Source: Janthinobacterium lividum (GTDB lineage: Bacteria > Pseudomonadota > Gammaproteobacteria > Burkholderiales > Burkholderiaceae_D). From it: 64,000 bases of DNA. Positions 1 to 7,334 of this stretch are shown here, piece after piece. Where the stretch lies: positions 2,232,001 to 2,296,000 of the forward strand of contig NZ_CP075583.1 in assembly GCF_023509035.1 (NCBI RefSeq), given 5' to 3'. How positions within the stretch are numbered: the stretch's first letter is position 1; each line of letters begins with the position of its first letter. The position numbers and the translations under genes were made by a program. Below the pieces are notes generated by a model that was not told the origin of the DNA, did not search any database, and saw only the letters and a list, made by a program, of their open reading frames with translations.

Positions 1-2191
1 AGGCCTTGCGCCAGGCGCCAGGTGGTCCACAGCTTGGCCATGTTTTGCGGCTGGTTGGTCTGGATGCGTGCGCCGGCGGCATTGCGGATGCGGCTGTAAG
101 CATAGCTGGCCGTCAGTTGCCAGTCGGGACGCAGCTGGCCCGATACTTCCGCCTCGAAGCCGCGCGTGGTGGCGCCCTTGACCGTATGGTAGGCGTAGGA
201 GCCGCCGCCCGTGCCGATGATCCAGACATTGCCCGGATCGGCTTCGGCCAGGTTTTCCTGCTTCAGCTGGAAGAGGGCGGCGCTGGTGGTGAGCTTGCCG
301 CCGAAGAATTCGCCCTTCGCGCCCACTTCGTAGTTCTTGCCTTCCAGCGGCGCCAGGAAGTGGCTGTTGACGTCGCGCTGGCTTTGCGGCGTGAAGATGC
401 TGGTGTAGCTGGCGTAGGCCGACCAGTGCTGGCCCAGGTCATAGACGAGGCCCGCATACGGCGTGATCTTGCCGTTTTCGCGCATGGCGTCGTACAGCTT
501 CGTGCCGTTGACATAATCGCTGCGGATGTCGCGCTTCCAGTACGACAGGCGCGCGCCGAGGATCACCGACAGCGCGTCCGTCGGACGCAGGCGCAGGGTC
601 GAATACAGGCCGCTTTCCTGTTCCTTGTCGTACGAGCTCCCCTGGCGCGTGCCGCTGTAGTCGGGTACCGGCATGGCGCCATTCCAGGCATGGATATCGG
701 GCACCGTATAGTCATAGCCGTCGAGGCGCCAGCCCGGATAAATGGGGCTGTTCGTCTTGAGTTCCGAGGCGCTCACGCCCAGCACCAATTCGTGCTTGCG
801 GCCGAAGGCCTGGAACGGGCCGCTGACATAGGCGTCGAGCGAGGTTTGCTGCGGCTTGCTATGCCAGTTGGCCAGCCACAGTTTCATGCCGCCACCCGTC
901 ACGCGGTCCGGGTAGCCATTGCCGGAAAAGCCCTGCAAGGCATCGTACTGGTTGCTGCTGCGGCTGACGGCCACCTTGGCGATCCAGTCGTTGTCGAAAT
1001 AATGGTCGAGCGTGGCGAACAGCATGCTCTGCTCGCGGTCATACGTGCTCCACGCCGTGGTGCCGTTCATCGAGCGGGGAAAACTGGTCTGCGAGCCGTC
1101 GGCATAGAACATGGGAAAGTCGCGTCCTGCGCCCTTGAGCTTTTCCTTCTGGTAGTTGACGCCGGCGCTGAGCACCGTGGAGGGCGACAGGTCCGCTTCG
1201 ACGATCGCATACAGCACATCCTTTTTCTGCTGGTAGCGGTCGATGAACGAGCGCTGGTCTTCATGCGCGGCGACGAGGCGCGCGCGGACCTTGCCGTCCG
1301 CCGTCAAGGGCGTCGAGACATCGCCTTCGATGCGGTAGCGGTCCCATGATCCCAGCTGCGCGCCGGCCGTGGCGGCAAAGCTGCGGCCCGGACGCTTGCG
1401 CACCAGGTTGATGGCGGCCGACGGGCTGCCCGTGCCGCTGATCAGGCCCGTCGCGCCGCGGATGATCTCGACGCGGTCGTAGATGGCCATGTCGTAGGTG
1501 CGCGCTTCCAGGTTCTTGCTGGTCGGGATGCCGTCGAACATATACGAGGTCACTTCGAAGCCGCGTGAAAACACCTGGTCGTATTCGCGCGTGCTCGAGG
1601 AATGGTCGACCGTGATGCCGGGCGCCTGCAGCAGCACATCCTGCAATGTGCGCAAGCCCTGGTCTTCGATCTGCTGGCGCGTGATGACGCTGACGGCTTG
1701 CGGCGTTTCGCGCAGCGACAGGTTCAAACGCGTGGCGCTGGTCAGGCCCGCGTAGCTCCGCTTGCCTTCCGTGGTGCCGTCGCGCAGGGCGCTGGAGCTG
1801 ACGGCCACTTCGTCCAGGGTGGCGGCGATCGGCGCGGCGGGCGACGCTGTGCCCGCCTTGCGCAGCACGTAGCTGCGTTCCCCGCTGGGCAGCGCTTCCA
1901 GGCCAGTGCCCGCCAGCAGGCGCGCCAGTGCCTGCGGCACCGTGTAGTTGCCACTCAGGCCCGGCGTGCGCACGCCTTGCAGCAGTTCGGCCGCCGCGCC
2001 CACGCTCACCTTGGCCTCGATGGCAAAGCTGGCGATGGCGGCGGACAGCTCGCCCGCCGGAACGGTGAAGGCCGTTTGCGCGGCGGCCGGCGCGGTGGCA
2101 TCGGCCGCCATGGCCGGCGCCTGCGCCAGCGACAGCAGGATCACAGCGCTGCCGATGGGCGCGCGCGGGGAGTCAAACGGAGTGGGTGCAT
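1..2191 (-). CDS. TonB-dependent siderophore receptor with STN domain (frame broken at start, 3' end outside window)
   Basis: Outer-membrane receptor for a ferric siderophore, energised by TonB. The minus-strand frame is open from about 2156 to the window edge. It shows a signal peptide ending in AMAADA, an STN signalling domain (roughly residues 40-105), a plug with SLRETPQAVSVITRQQIEDQ and IYDRVEIIRGATGL, then barrel strands. About 730 residues are visible; the C-terminus is off the left edge. The ATG at 2191 has a good ribosome site (AGAAAGG) but reads into a stop after 16 codons. Dropping one CG unit from the (CG)4 tract at 2160-2167 joins it to the receptor frame and restores a normal signal peptide (MHPLRLTPRAPIGSAV...). 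FecR and the sigma gene lie directly upstream, so this is the signalling receptor of module 1. The ligand cannot be told from sequence. Confidence 0.88.
2160..2167. repeat. (CG)4 dinucleotide tract in the receptor signal-peptide region
   Basis: Four CG units, flanked by GGG and GGGG on the plus strand, sit exactly where the receptor reading frame breaks. Three units would put the ATG at 2191 in frame with the rest of the receptor. It may be an assembly error or a slippage-prone site. Confidence 0.7.
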
Positions 2192-2282
2192 GGTCAGGCC
2201 TTTCTGGTGGAGTGTCGTTGCAAAATGTCGTTGCAATACCGACAGGACAGGCCAAGGCGAAAAAAGGGCCAACTTTTATAAA

Positions 2283-3233
2283 CTATTTTTTGCGGGCCGT
2301 GAGGGTGATCCAGTACGGGGTGCGGTATAGCACGTCGACGGGCAGCATGCGTGTCAGGCTTTCCAGCACGGCGTCCGTGTCATCGAGCTGGAAGGCGCCT
2401 GACAGGCGCAAGCCCGCCACTTGCGGCTCCACGCGCAGCAGGCCGGGGCGGTAGCGTGACAATTCTGCGGCGAAGGCATCGAGGCGCATGTCCTGCGCCG
2501 CCAGCATGCCGTGCGCCCACGCATCGGCTTGCGGCGGCGTCGGCGTGGGCAGGCCGGCGTGGCTGGCGTCGAAGCGGCTTTGCTGGCCCTTTGTTAGCGT
2601 ACGCACGGTGGCGGACGGCGCGCGCGGCGTGATTTCCACCGCGTGTTCGAGCACCGTCACGCGGCTGCTGTCGTCGTCGACGCGCACGGTGAAGCGCGTC
2701 CCCAGTGCGCGGATCCGGCCATGGCAAGTGGCGACGATGAAAGGTCGGCTGCCCGCGTGGTCGGGGCGCGTTTGCACCAGCACTTCGCCGCGGCGCAAGG
2801 TCAGCCGGCGTTCGGTGGCGCCATACGCCACATCGACGGCGCTGTCCGTGTTGAGCACCAGGGTGCCTCCATCGGGCAACGATACTTCGCGCCGTTCGCC
2901 CACGCCGCTGCGGTAATCGGCCAGCATCTCGTGGCGCACCAGCAGCCAGGCGGCGGGCGTGGCCATCAGCGCCAGCAGCACCTGCACGGCCACGCGGCGT
3001 TGCGGCCGGCGCAGCACGGGCACGGCCAGATCCGGCGGCAGCAGATTCGCCGTCTGGCTCACCTGTTGCACCCTGTGCCAGGCGCGCGCGTGTTCCGGGT
3101 CGAGTGCGCGCCATCGGGCCGACGCCGCCAGGTCATCCGGCGTGGCCTGGCCCGACTGCTCCAGCAAATACCATTCGACGGCCTGGCGCGCCACCTTGCG
3201 CGATAGCGGAGATGGTGGAGCGGCCGCGCTCAT
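2283..3233 (-). CDS. FecR-family anti-sigma/sensor protein (module 1)
   Basis: Inner-membrane regulator that passes the signal from the ligand-bound TonB receptor to the cognate ECF sigma factor. 316 residues from the ATG at 3233, whose ATGA overlaps the stop of the sigma gene; longer upstream starts would run through the sigma gene. Domains: cytoplasmic DUF4880 (about 10-60, WRALDPEHARAWHRVQQ), one membrane helix (about 80-99), periplasmic FecR domain (about 105-210, beginning near VSLPDGGTLVLNTDSAVDV), and a C-terminal STN-like DUF4974 region (about 245-316). Length and order fit the family. It lies between the sigma gene and receptor 1, so it is likely specific for that pair. Confidence 0.93.
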   Translation of the reverse strand: MSAAAPPSPLSRKVARQAVEWYLLEQSGQATPDDLAASARWRALDPEHARAWHRVQQVSQTANLLPPDLAVPVLRRPQRRVAVQVLLALMATPAAWLLVRHEMLADYRSGVGERREVSLPDGGTLVLNTDSAVDVAYGATERRLTLRRGEVLVQTRPDHAGSRPFIVATCHGRIRALGTRFTVRVDDDSSRVTVLEHAVEITPRAPSATVRTLTKGQQSRFDASHAGLPTPTPPQADAWAHGMLAAQDMRLDAFAAELSRYRPGLLRVEPQVAGLRLSGAFQLDDTDAVLESLTRMLPVDVLYRTPYWITLTARKK

Positions 3234-3771
3234 GGCAGCAGGTCCGGCGCCAGCAGCACGCATTCGGTCAGGGCCTCGGCCATGTAGCGCTTCACGGAGC
3301 GCTCGCCGATGCCCAGCTGCGCGGCGATGTCCGCGTACGCATGGCCTTCGATCTGCGCCATGATGAAGACGGCGCGCACCTTCGGTTTCAAGCCATCGAG
3401 CATGGCATCGACCGCTTGCAGCGCCTGCAGGATTTCCGCGCGCTGCTCGGTCGATGGCATATGGTGTTCGGGCAGGGCAGCGAGCGCGGCCAGCCACGCG
3501 CGTTCCAGCGACTGGCGGCGCAAGTGGTTGATCAGCAGGTGTTTGGCGACTGTCGCCAGGTAGGCTTTCGGCGCGCGCAGGGCCGGCGTTTGCGGCTGCG
3601 CCGACGGGCCGGTCAGCAGGCGCGCGAAGGTGTCCTGCATCAGGTCGGCTGCCTCGGCAGCATTGCCCAGGCGCCGCTGCAGCCAGTGCGCCAGCCAGCC
3701 GTGGTGTGCGCGGTAGTGGCTTTCCAGCTGCGTGGGCAGCAGGGGGAGGGCGCGAACGGACTGCCTGGCAT
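3230..3771 (-). CDS. FecI-type ECF sigma factor (module 1), apparent frameshift near start
   Basis: ECF sigma-70 factor expected to drive transcription of the adjacent receptor. Region 2 reads LESHYRAHHGWLAHWL followed by EAADLMQDTFARLL; region 4 has ALDAMLDGLKPKVRAVF-like and YADIAAQLGIGERSVKRYMA segments. The sigma frame has no ATG, GTG or TTG upstream of residue DLMQ, and a TAA lies just before it. The ATG at 3771, downstream of a Fur box, is one base out of frame. Adding one C to the C5 run (3742-3746, minus strand) fuses the two and gives a 180-residue protein of normal length. As read, only an N-truncated 136-residue protein starting at 3640 would be made. Confidence 0.85.
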
Positions 3772-3792
3772 GGTGGAGAATACCTTAATGCA

Positions 3793-3811
3793 AATAAGAA
3801 TTATTCTCATT
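3793..3811 (-). promoter_or_regulatory. Fur box upstream of sigma gene, module 1
   Basis: AATAAGAATTATTCTCATT is a 9-1-9 inverted repeat with one arm mismatch, matching the Fur-box pattern of AT-rich GAGAAT-type half-sites. It ends about 20 bases upstream of the inferred sigma start codon, a position suited to iron-dependent repression. Confidence 0.8.
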
Positions 3812-3848
3812 TTAGCGCGGCGAGCGTGCTGGCGCAATGCGCTGTTGC

Positions 3849-3887
3849 TGTGCCGCCACGCGCTTGCCGCCCCGCCGTGGCGGCACA
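3849..3887. terminator. 12-bp perfect hairpin after the PepSY operon
   Basis: Arms TGTGCCGCCACG and its exact complement (3849-3860 and 3876-3887) enclose a 15-base loop. It follows the DUF3325 stop by 9 bases in the direction of transcription and precedes the Fur box of the next unit. There is no T-run, so it may be a weak or Rho-assisted terminator or an mRNA 3' stabiliser. Confidence 0.5.
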
Positions 3888-3896
3888 GGACTATCT

Positions 3897-4253
3897 CTAC
3901 AGAATGGCCAGCGCGATGGCGGCCAGCACGGCCGCCACGCCGATCATGCGCGCCAGGCGCATGGCCTGGTGGGGCGCATAGGGCAGCAGCCAGATCAGCA
4001 GCAAGCCGCAGCCCGTCAGGCTGCCGACCCAGTAGACGAGGCCGTAGCCGCCGCCGGCGATGTGCATGGCCCAGGCCAGACCGGCCGCCAGCGCCAGCCA
4101 GCCGGCCCACTGCAGGCGGCGGCGCAGCGGCGCGGGCGGTTCGGCGCCGCGCCCGTGCAGGTCGGCATAGTGGCGGTCCATCGCCAGGCACAGCGAAGAC
4201 ATGCCTGCATAGCACAGGGCAAAGACAAGGAAATTGGCTAACAGCTCCATCAT
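3897..4253 (-). CDS. DUF3325 domain small membrane protein
   Basis: 118-residue integral membrane protein with three hydrophobic segments (MELLANFLVFALCYAGMSS; WAGWLALAAGLAWAMHIAG; MIGVAAVLAAIALAIL) and a basic loop. It resembles the DUF3325 family, commonly found beside PepSY and DUF3649 genes in iron-uptake loci. The biochemical role is unknown. The start at 4253 overlaps the stop of the PepSY gene by ATGA, and the next ATG at 4250 is also possible. It is the last gene of a four-gene operon headed at 6956. Confidence 0.82.
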   Translation of the reverse strand: MMELLANFLVFALCYAGMSSLCLAMDRHYADLHGRGAEPPAPLRRRLQWAGWLALAAGLAWAMHIAGGGYGLVYWVGSLTGCGLLLIWLLPYAPHQAMRLARMIGVAAVLAAIALAIL

Positions 4254-5872
4254 GCGGCCTCCATCGTTTGCGCCGGTTTCACCAGTGTTGCCTTGGTCGC
4301 CTTCACGGGCAGCGGTTTCAATTTGAACGCCGCATACGCGAGGCCCAGGCCCAGCACCAGCACCACCAGGTCGAAGGCGGCCACCGCCACGGGGCCGCGG
4401 CCCAGGAACAGGGTCACGCCCAGGTGCGAGCCGGTGGTAAAGACGTTCAGCACGGGCAGCGATGCCAGCAGGAAGGCGCCGACGGCCAGCTGCATGCGCC
4501 ACATCGCGCGCGACGGGCGCAGCTGGGCGATGATGGCGGCCAGGGCCCAGGCGCCGAAGAAGCAGGCGATTTCCTCTTTCGGCCGGTCTTCCATCGTCAC
4601 CGACAGCAGGCGGTTGGCCCAGAAGTAGGCGCCGAAGGCGATCGGAATGCCGGCGATGGCGCCGATGTTGAGCGCCTCGACCAGGCGCAGGCCGAAGCTG
4701 GCGCGCTTGCCGGCGGCCAGCGCCTTGGCCTGCTTCTGGCGCGTTTTGACGGCCCACAGCAGGGCGCCCGTGGCGACCATGGCGCAGCCGGCCAGGCCGG
4801 AGAGGAAGAACAGGGCGCGCAGCAGCGGCCCGCCGAAATGCGCGACGTGCAGGCCGACCATCACGCCTTGCGTGGCGGCCGCGCCGGGCTGCGCGTCGCC
4901 ATCGGCCGACAGCAGCTTGCCGGAAACGCCATCGAAGTCCATCGATGGCTGCTTCGACGACATGTCGCGTCCACCGGCGCGCGTCAGCGAAATGGTGGCG
5001 TTGGCATCGCCCGGGTGGTTGACGGAAATGCGTTCGACCTTGCCGCCGCCCCAGTACTGTTCCGCCTGGCGCACGAGGGGCGCGAGCGACGTCAGTGGCG
5101 CGGCCACGCCGGCCGGCTTGCTGTCGCCCGAGCGACCGGGAAACGCTTCGGCAAAGAAGGCGTCCTGGTCGCCCTTGTAGGCGGCCGTGGCGCCAGACGG
5201 CATGTACAGGAACATCAAGGTGACCAGTCCCGTGTAGGTAATCATGATGTGGTAGGGCAGGGCCAGCACGGCCGTCACATTGTGCGCGTCGAGCCACGAG
5301 CGCTGGCCCTTTTTCGGCCGGAAGGTAAACAGGTCCTTGAAGATGCGCTTGTGCGTGACGATGCCGCTGATGATGGAGACGAACATGAACATGGCGCAGA
5401 AACCCACGATCCAGCGGCCCCAGATGGCGGACATGTAGTGCAGGTCGAAGTGCAGGCGGTAGAGAAATTCGCCGCCCCGCGTCTCGCGCGGCTTCGACAG
5501 CACCTCGCCCGTCGCCGGGTCGGCTTTTTCGCTATGAAAATTGCCGCGCCGTCCGCGTTTCTTTTCTCCGGGTTGCGACGGCTTGCTCCAGCCCAGCTGC
5601 GTGGCGGGATTGCGCTCGCCGGGCAGGCTGATGAACCAGCGCGTGGCGCCCGTGGCCCGCTCTTCCATCGCTTTTTGCGCGACGCTGGCAGCTTCCTCGG
5701 TGCTCACCTGGCTGGCGGCGGCGCCATGCAATTCGGGCTGCATCCACAGGGTGATTTCATTGCGGTAGTAGCTGGCGGTGCCGGCGCAAAACACCAGCAG
5801 CAAGATCCAGCAGACGAGCAGGCCGGACCAGGTGTGCAGCCATGCCATCGACTGGCGGAAACCTTCTTTCAT
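4250..5872 (-). CDS. PepSY domain inner-membrane protein (PiuB-like)
   Basis: 540-residue membrane protein of the PepSY-associated transmembrane family, often linked to siderophore use and suspected to act in ferric-siderophore reduction; that role is inference. Helices include WLHTWSGLLVCWILLLVFCA (about 11-30), WIVGFCAMFMFVSIISGIV, MITYTGLVTLMFLYM and later helices. Conserved histidines typical of the family are seen in LHTW, LHFDLHYM, DAHNV, PYHIM and GLHVAHFGG. The periplasmic region before the second helix is basic (GEKKRGRRG). The start at 5872 overlaps the DUF3649 stop (ATGA); longer upstream frames lack support. Translational coupling with both neighbours indicates co-expression. Confidence 0.9.
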   Translation of the reverse strand: MKEGFRQSMAWLHTWSGLLVCWILLLVFCAGTASYYRNEITLWMQPELHGAAASQVSTEEAASVAQKAMEERATGATRWFISLPGERNPATQLGWSKPSQPGEKKRGRRGNFHSEKADPATGEVLSKPRETRGGEFLYRLHFDLHYMSAIWGRWIVGFCAMFMFVSIISGIVTHKRIFKDLFTFRPKKGQRSWLDAHNVTAVLALPYHIMITYTGLVTLMFLYMPSGATAAYKGDQDAFFAEAFPGRSGDSKPAGVAAPLTSLAPLVRQAEQYWGGGKVERISVNHPGDANATISLTRAGGRDMSSKQPSMDFDGVSGKLLSADGDAQPGAAATQGVMVGLHVAHFGGPLLRALFFLSGLAGCAMVATGALLWAVKTRQKQAKALAAGKRASFGLRLVEALNIGAIAGIPIAFGAYFWANRLLSVTMEDRPKEEIACFFGAWALAAIIAQLRPSRAMWRMQLAVGAFLLASLPVLNVFTTGSHLGVTLFLGRGPVAVAAFDLVVLVLGLGLAYAAFKLKPLPVKATKATLVKPAQTMEAA

Positions 5873-6207
5873 GCGAGACTCCAGGATAGTGCGTCCATCG
5901 ACTGCAGGATGGCGGCGATGACGGCGGCGGGGATCGCCAGGCCCAGCCAGGCGCGCAGGGCGCTGCGCGTGGCGAAGACCCACATCACGGCGCAGGTATA
6001 GATGGCAAACGACAGCAGGGTGGCAGTCATGACGGCTTCGGAGCGGGCCATGGGCAGGCTCACCGACAGCAGCATGGTGACCAGCGCGGCCAGCACGTAG
6101 CCGCCAACGATGGCCGCCACGCTGCGCGAAGCCACGCCGAGGCGGTAGACCGCGCCGGCGGAGAGCCGCAGACGCGGCATTTTTTCAGTGGTGGCTGGCG
6201 CTTGCAT
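5869..6207 (-). CDS. DUF3649 domain membrane protein
   Basis: 112-residue protein with three predicted membrane segments (about 30-50 AAIVGGYVLAALVTMLLSVS, 60-80 TATLLSFAIYTCAVMWVFA, 85-103 AWLGLAIPAAVIAAILQ). It fits DUF3649, a family that co-occurs with PepSY proteins and TonB receptors. It starts 2 bases after the stop of the DUF4198 gene and overlaps the PepSY start. Function is unknown; context says iron acquisition. Confidence 0.82.
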   Translation of the reverse strand: MQAPATTEKMPRLRLSAGAVYRLGVASRSVAAIVGGYVLAALVTMLLSVSLPMARSEAVMTATLLSFAIYTCAVMWVFATRSALRAWLGLAIPAAVIAAILQSMDALSWSLA

Positions 6208-6209
6208 GG

Positions 6210-6956
6210 TCAGTCGTGATCCTTGCTGGGCGGCAGGGCCGGGCCGGCCGGCAGCGGTGTCACGCCTTGCGGCTGCACCAGGCTCAGGGTGGTCACGAAC
6301 ATGGCCTTGTCATAGGCTTGCGCACCGCGCTGGCCGGCCGTCTTGTCCGTGTGCTGCACTTCCAGTACATAGCTTCCCTTCCATGGCAGCGGGAAGCTGA
6401 CCAGACCTTGCGCATCGCTCCACGCTTCCTTGCCCCAGCCCGATTGCACCACGGCGTTGACCTTGGCTTGCGCCAGCGGCTTGCCCTGGTAGCTGACCTG
6501 GAACTGGCCTGGTTTGCCGGTCGGTACCAGGTCCAGGGTCAGCGCGGGCGCTTGCGCCTTGCCGTCGGCGACCAGGCGCGCGGCCGGAATCCACACGGTG
6601 CGCGTGGCCTTGCCATCCTTCTTCTCTTCCCATGACGGGTAATTGTCTTCCTCGACGATGATGCTTTCGCCGGCGCCCACCTTGCCATTCAGGATGAACG
6701 CTCCGGCCGTCTTGCTCGCCTGCAGCGACTGCGCGCCCTTGGCCGACACCCACGTCACGTTCTTGATGCTGAACTTGTCCAGCAGGCCGGGCGACGCTTC
6801 GCGCAGGTTGTCGCCGAACTCGCCGAAGTACACGCTGGCCGCCTTGCCGTCCTGCTGCAGCCAGATCTGGTGCGCGCTGGCCGTGCCGGAAGCGAGGGCC
6901 ACGCCCAGCAGGGCGGTGGCGAGGGCGCCGAGGCGCGCGATGGAAGTGATGTGCAT
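6210..6956 (-). CDS. DUF4198 periplasmic protein, first gene of iron operon
   Basis: 248-residue exported protein: signal peptide about 1-28 (LGVALASGTASA) and mature start at HQIWLQ, the N-terminal pattern of DUF4198 (metal-uptake-associated) proteins, in which the first histidine often binds metal. The C-terminal half resembles a beta-sandwich (GSYVLEVQHTDKTAG). It heads the operon DUF4198-DUF3649-PepSY-DUF3325, with a Fur-box-like site about 260 bases upstream. It is likely a periplasmic metal or siderophore helper; the substrate is unknown. Confidence 0.85.
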   Translation of the reverse strand: MHITSIARLGALATALLGVALASGTASAHQIWLQQDGKAASVYFGEFGDNLREASPGLLDKFSIKNVTWVSAKGAQSLQASKTAGAFILNGKVGAGESIIVEEDNYPSWEEKKDGKATRTVWIPAARLVADGKAQAPALTLDLVPTGKPGQFQVSYQGKPLAQAKVNAVVQSGWGKEAWSDAQGLVSFPLPWKGSYVLEVQHTDKTAGQRGAQAYDKAMFVTTLSLVQPQGVTPLPAGPALPPSKDHD

Positions 6957-7217
6957 GGTGTATGCCTTAGTTTGTGGTGAGAAACGTGGTTATCGCAGCG
7001 CTGCAAAGTACTGGAAAGTGGCGGCGGCAGCGCCGGCCAGCGAAGGTGCTCGCGCCATGAAACTACCTTTTTTCGTGATTGATATGGGAAGGCTTGCTTG
7101 GCGGGGATGCCTGGCTGGCGCAGCGTGTCATCCAGCTGCGCATCAGCCATGCCGTCCTGGCCGGACGATGGCAGGCGGGACATGCGGGATGCGGACTCCA
7201 AACGGAATCCAAATGTG

Positions 7218-7236
7218 AATGAGAACTATTCTTATT
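7218..7236 (-). promoter_or_regulatory. Fur box upstream of DUF4198 operon
   Basis: AATGAGAACTATTCTTATT is a 9-1-9 inverted repeat with two arm mismatches. It matches the other three sites in this island and is the only such site between receptor 2 and the DUF4198 gene, so it probably controls the four-gene operon. Confidence 0.72.
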
Positions 7237-7282
7237 ATAGTGCGGGGTTGCGAGACATGCAAGAGTGCGATGTTGTAAACGA

Positions 7283-7314
7283 GCACGGCCACCGTACTGA
7301 TGCGGCGGCCGTGC
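7283..7314 (-). terminator. Hairpin downstream of receptor 2
   Basis: 8-bp perfect arms with a 16-base loop start about 20 bases past the receptor stop in the direction of transcription. There is no T-run, so terminator function is tentative. Confidence 0.4.
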
Positions 7315-7334
7315 AAGCGCGCAAGCGCGGGCGT

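Larger units (their letters stand above)
6957..7334. other. Intergenic region between receptor 2 and the DUF4198 operon
   Basis: 378 bases without a convincing gene. It holds a hairpin just after the receptor 2 stop (arms GCACGGCC/GGCCGTGC, 7283-7290 and 7307-7314) and a Fur-like site at 7218-7236. The remainder is presumed promoter and leader of the DUF4198 operon. Confidence 0.6.

Noticed and set aside
3104..6001. 965-codon open frame on the plus strand across FecR, sigma and PepSY genes
   Set aside because: It is antisense to well-supported genes, has low-complexity Arg/Gly/Ala/His composition and no family resemblance. GC-rich DNA gives such shadows.
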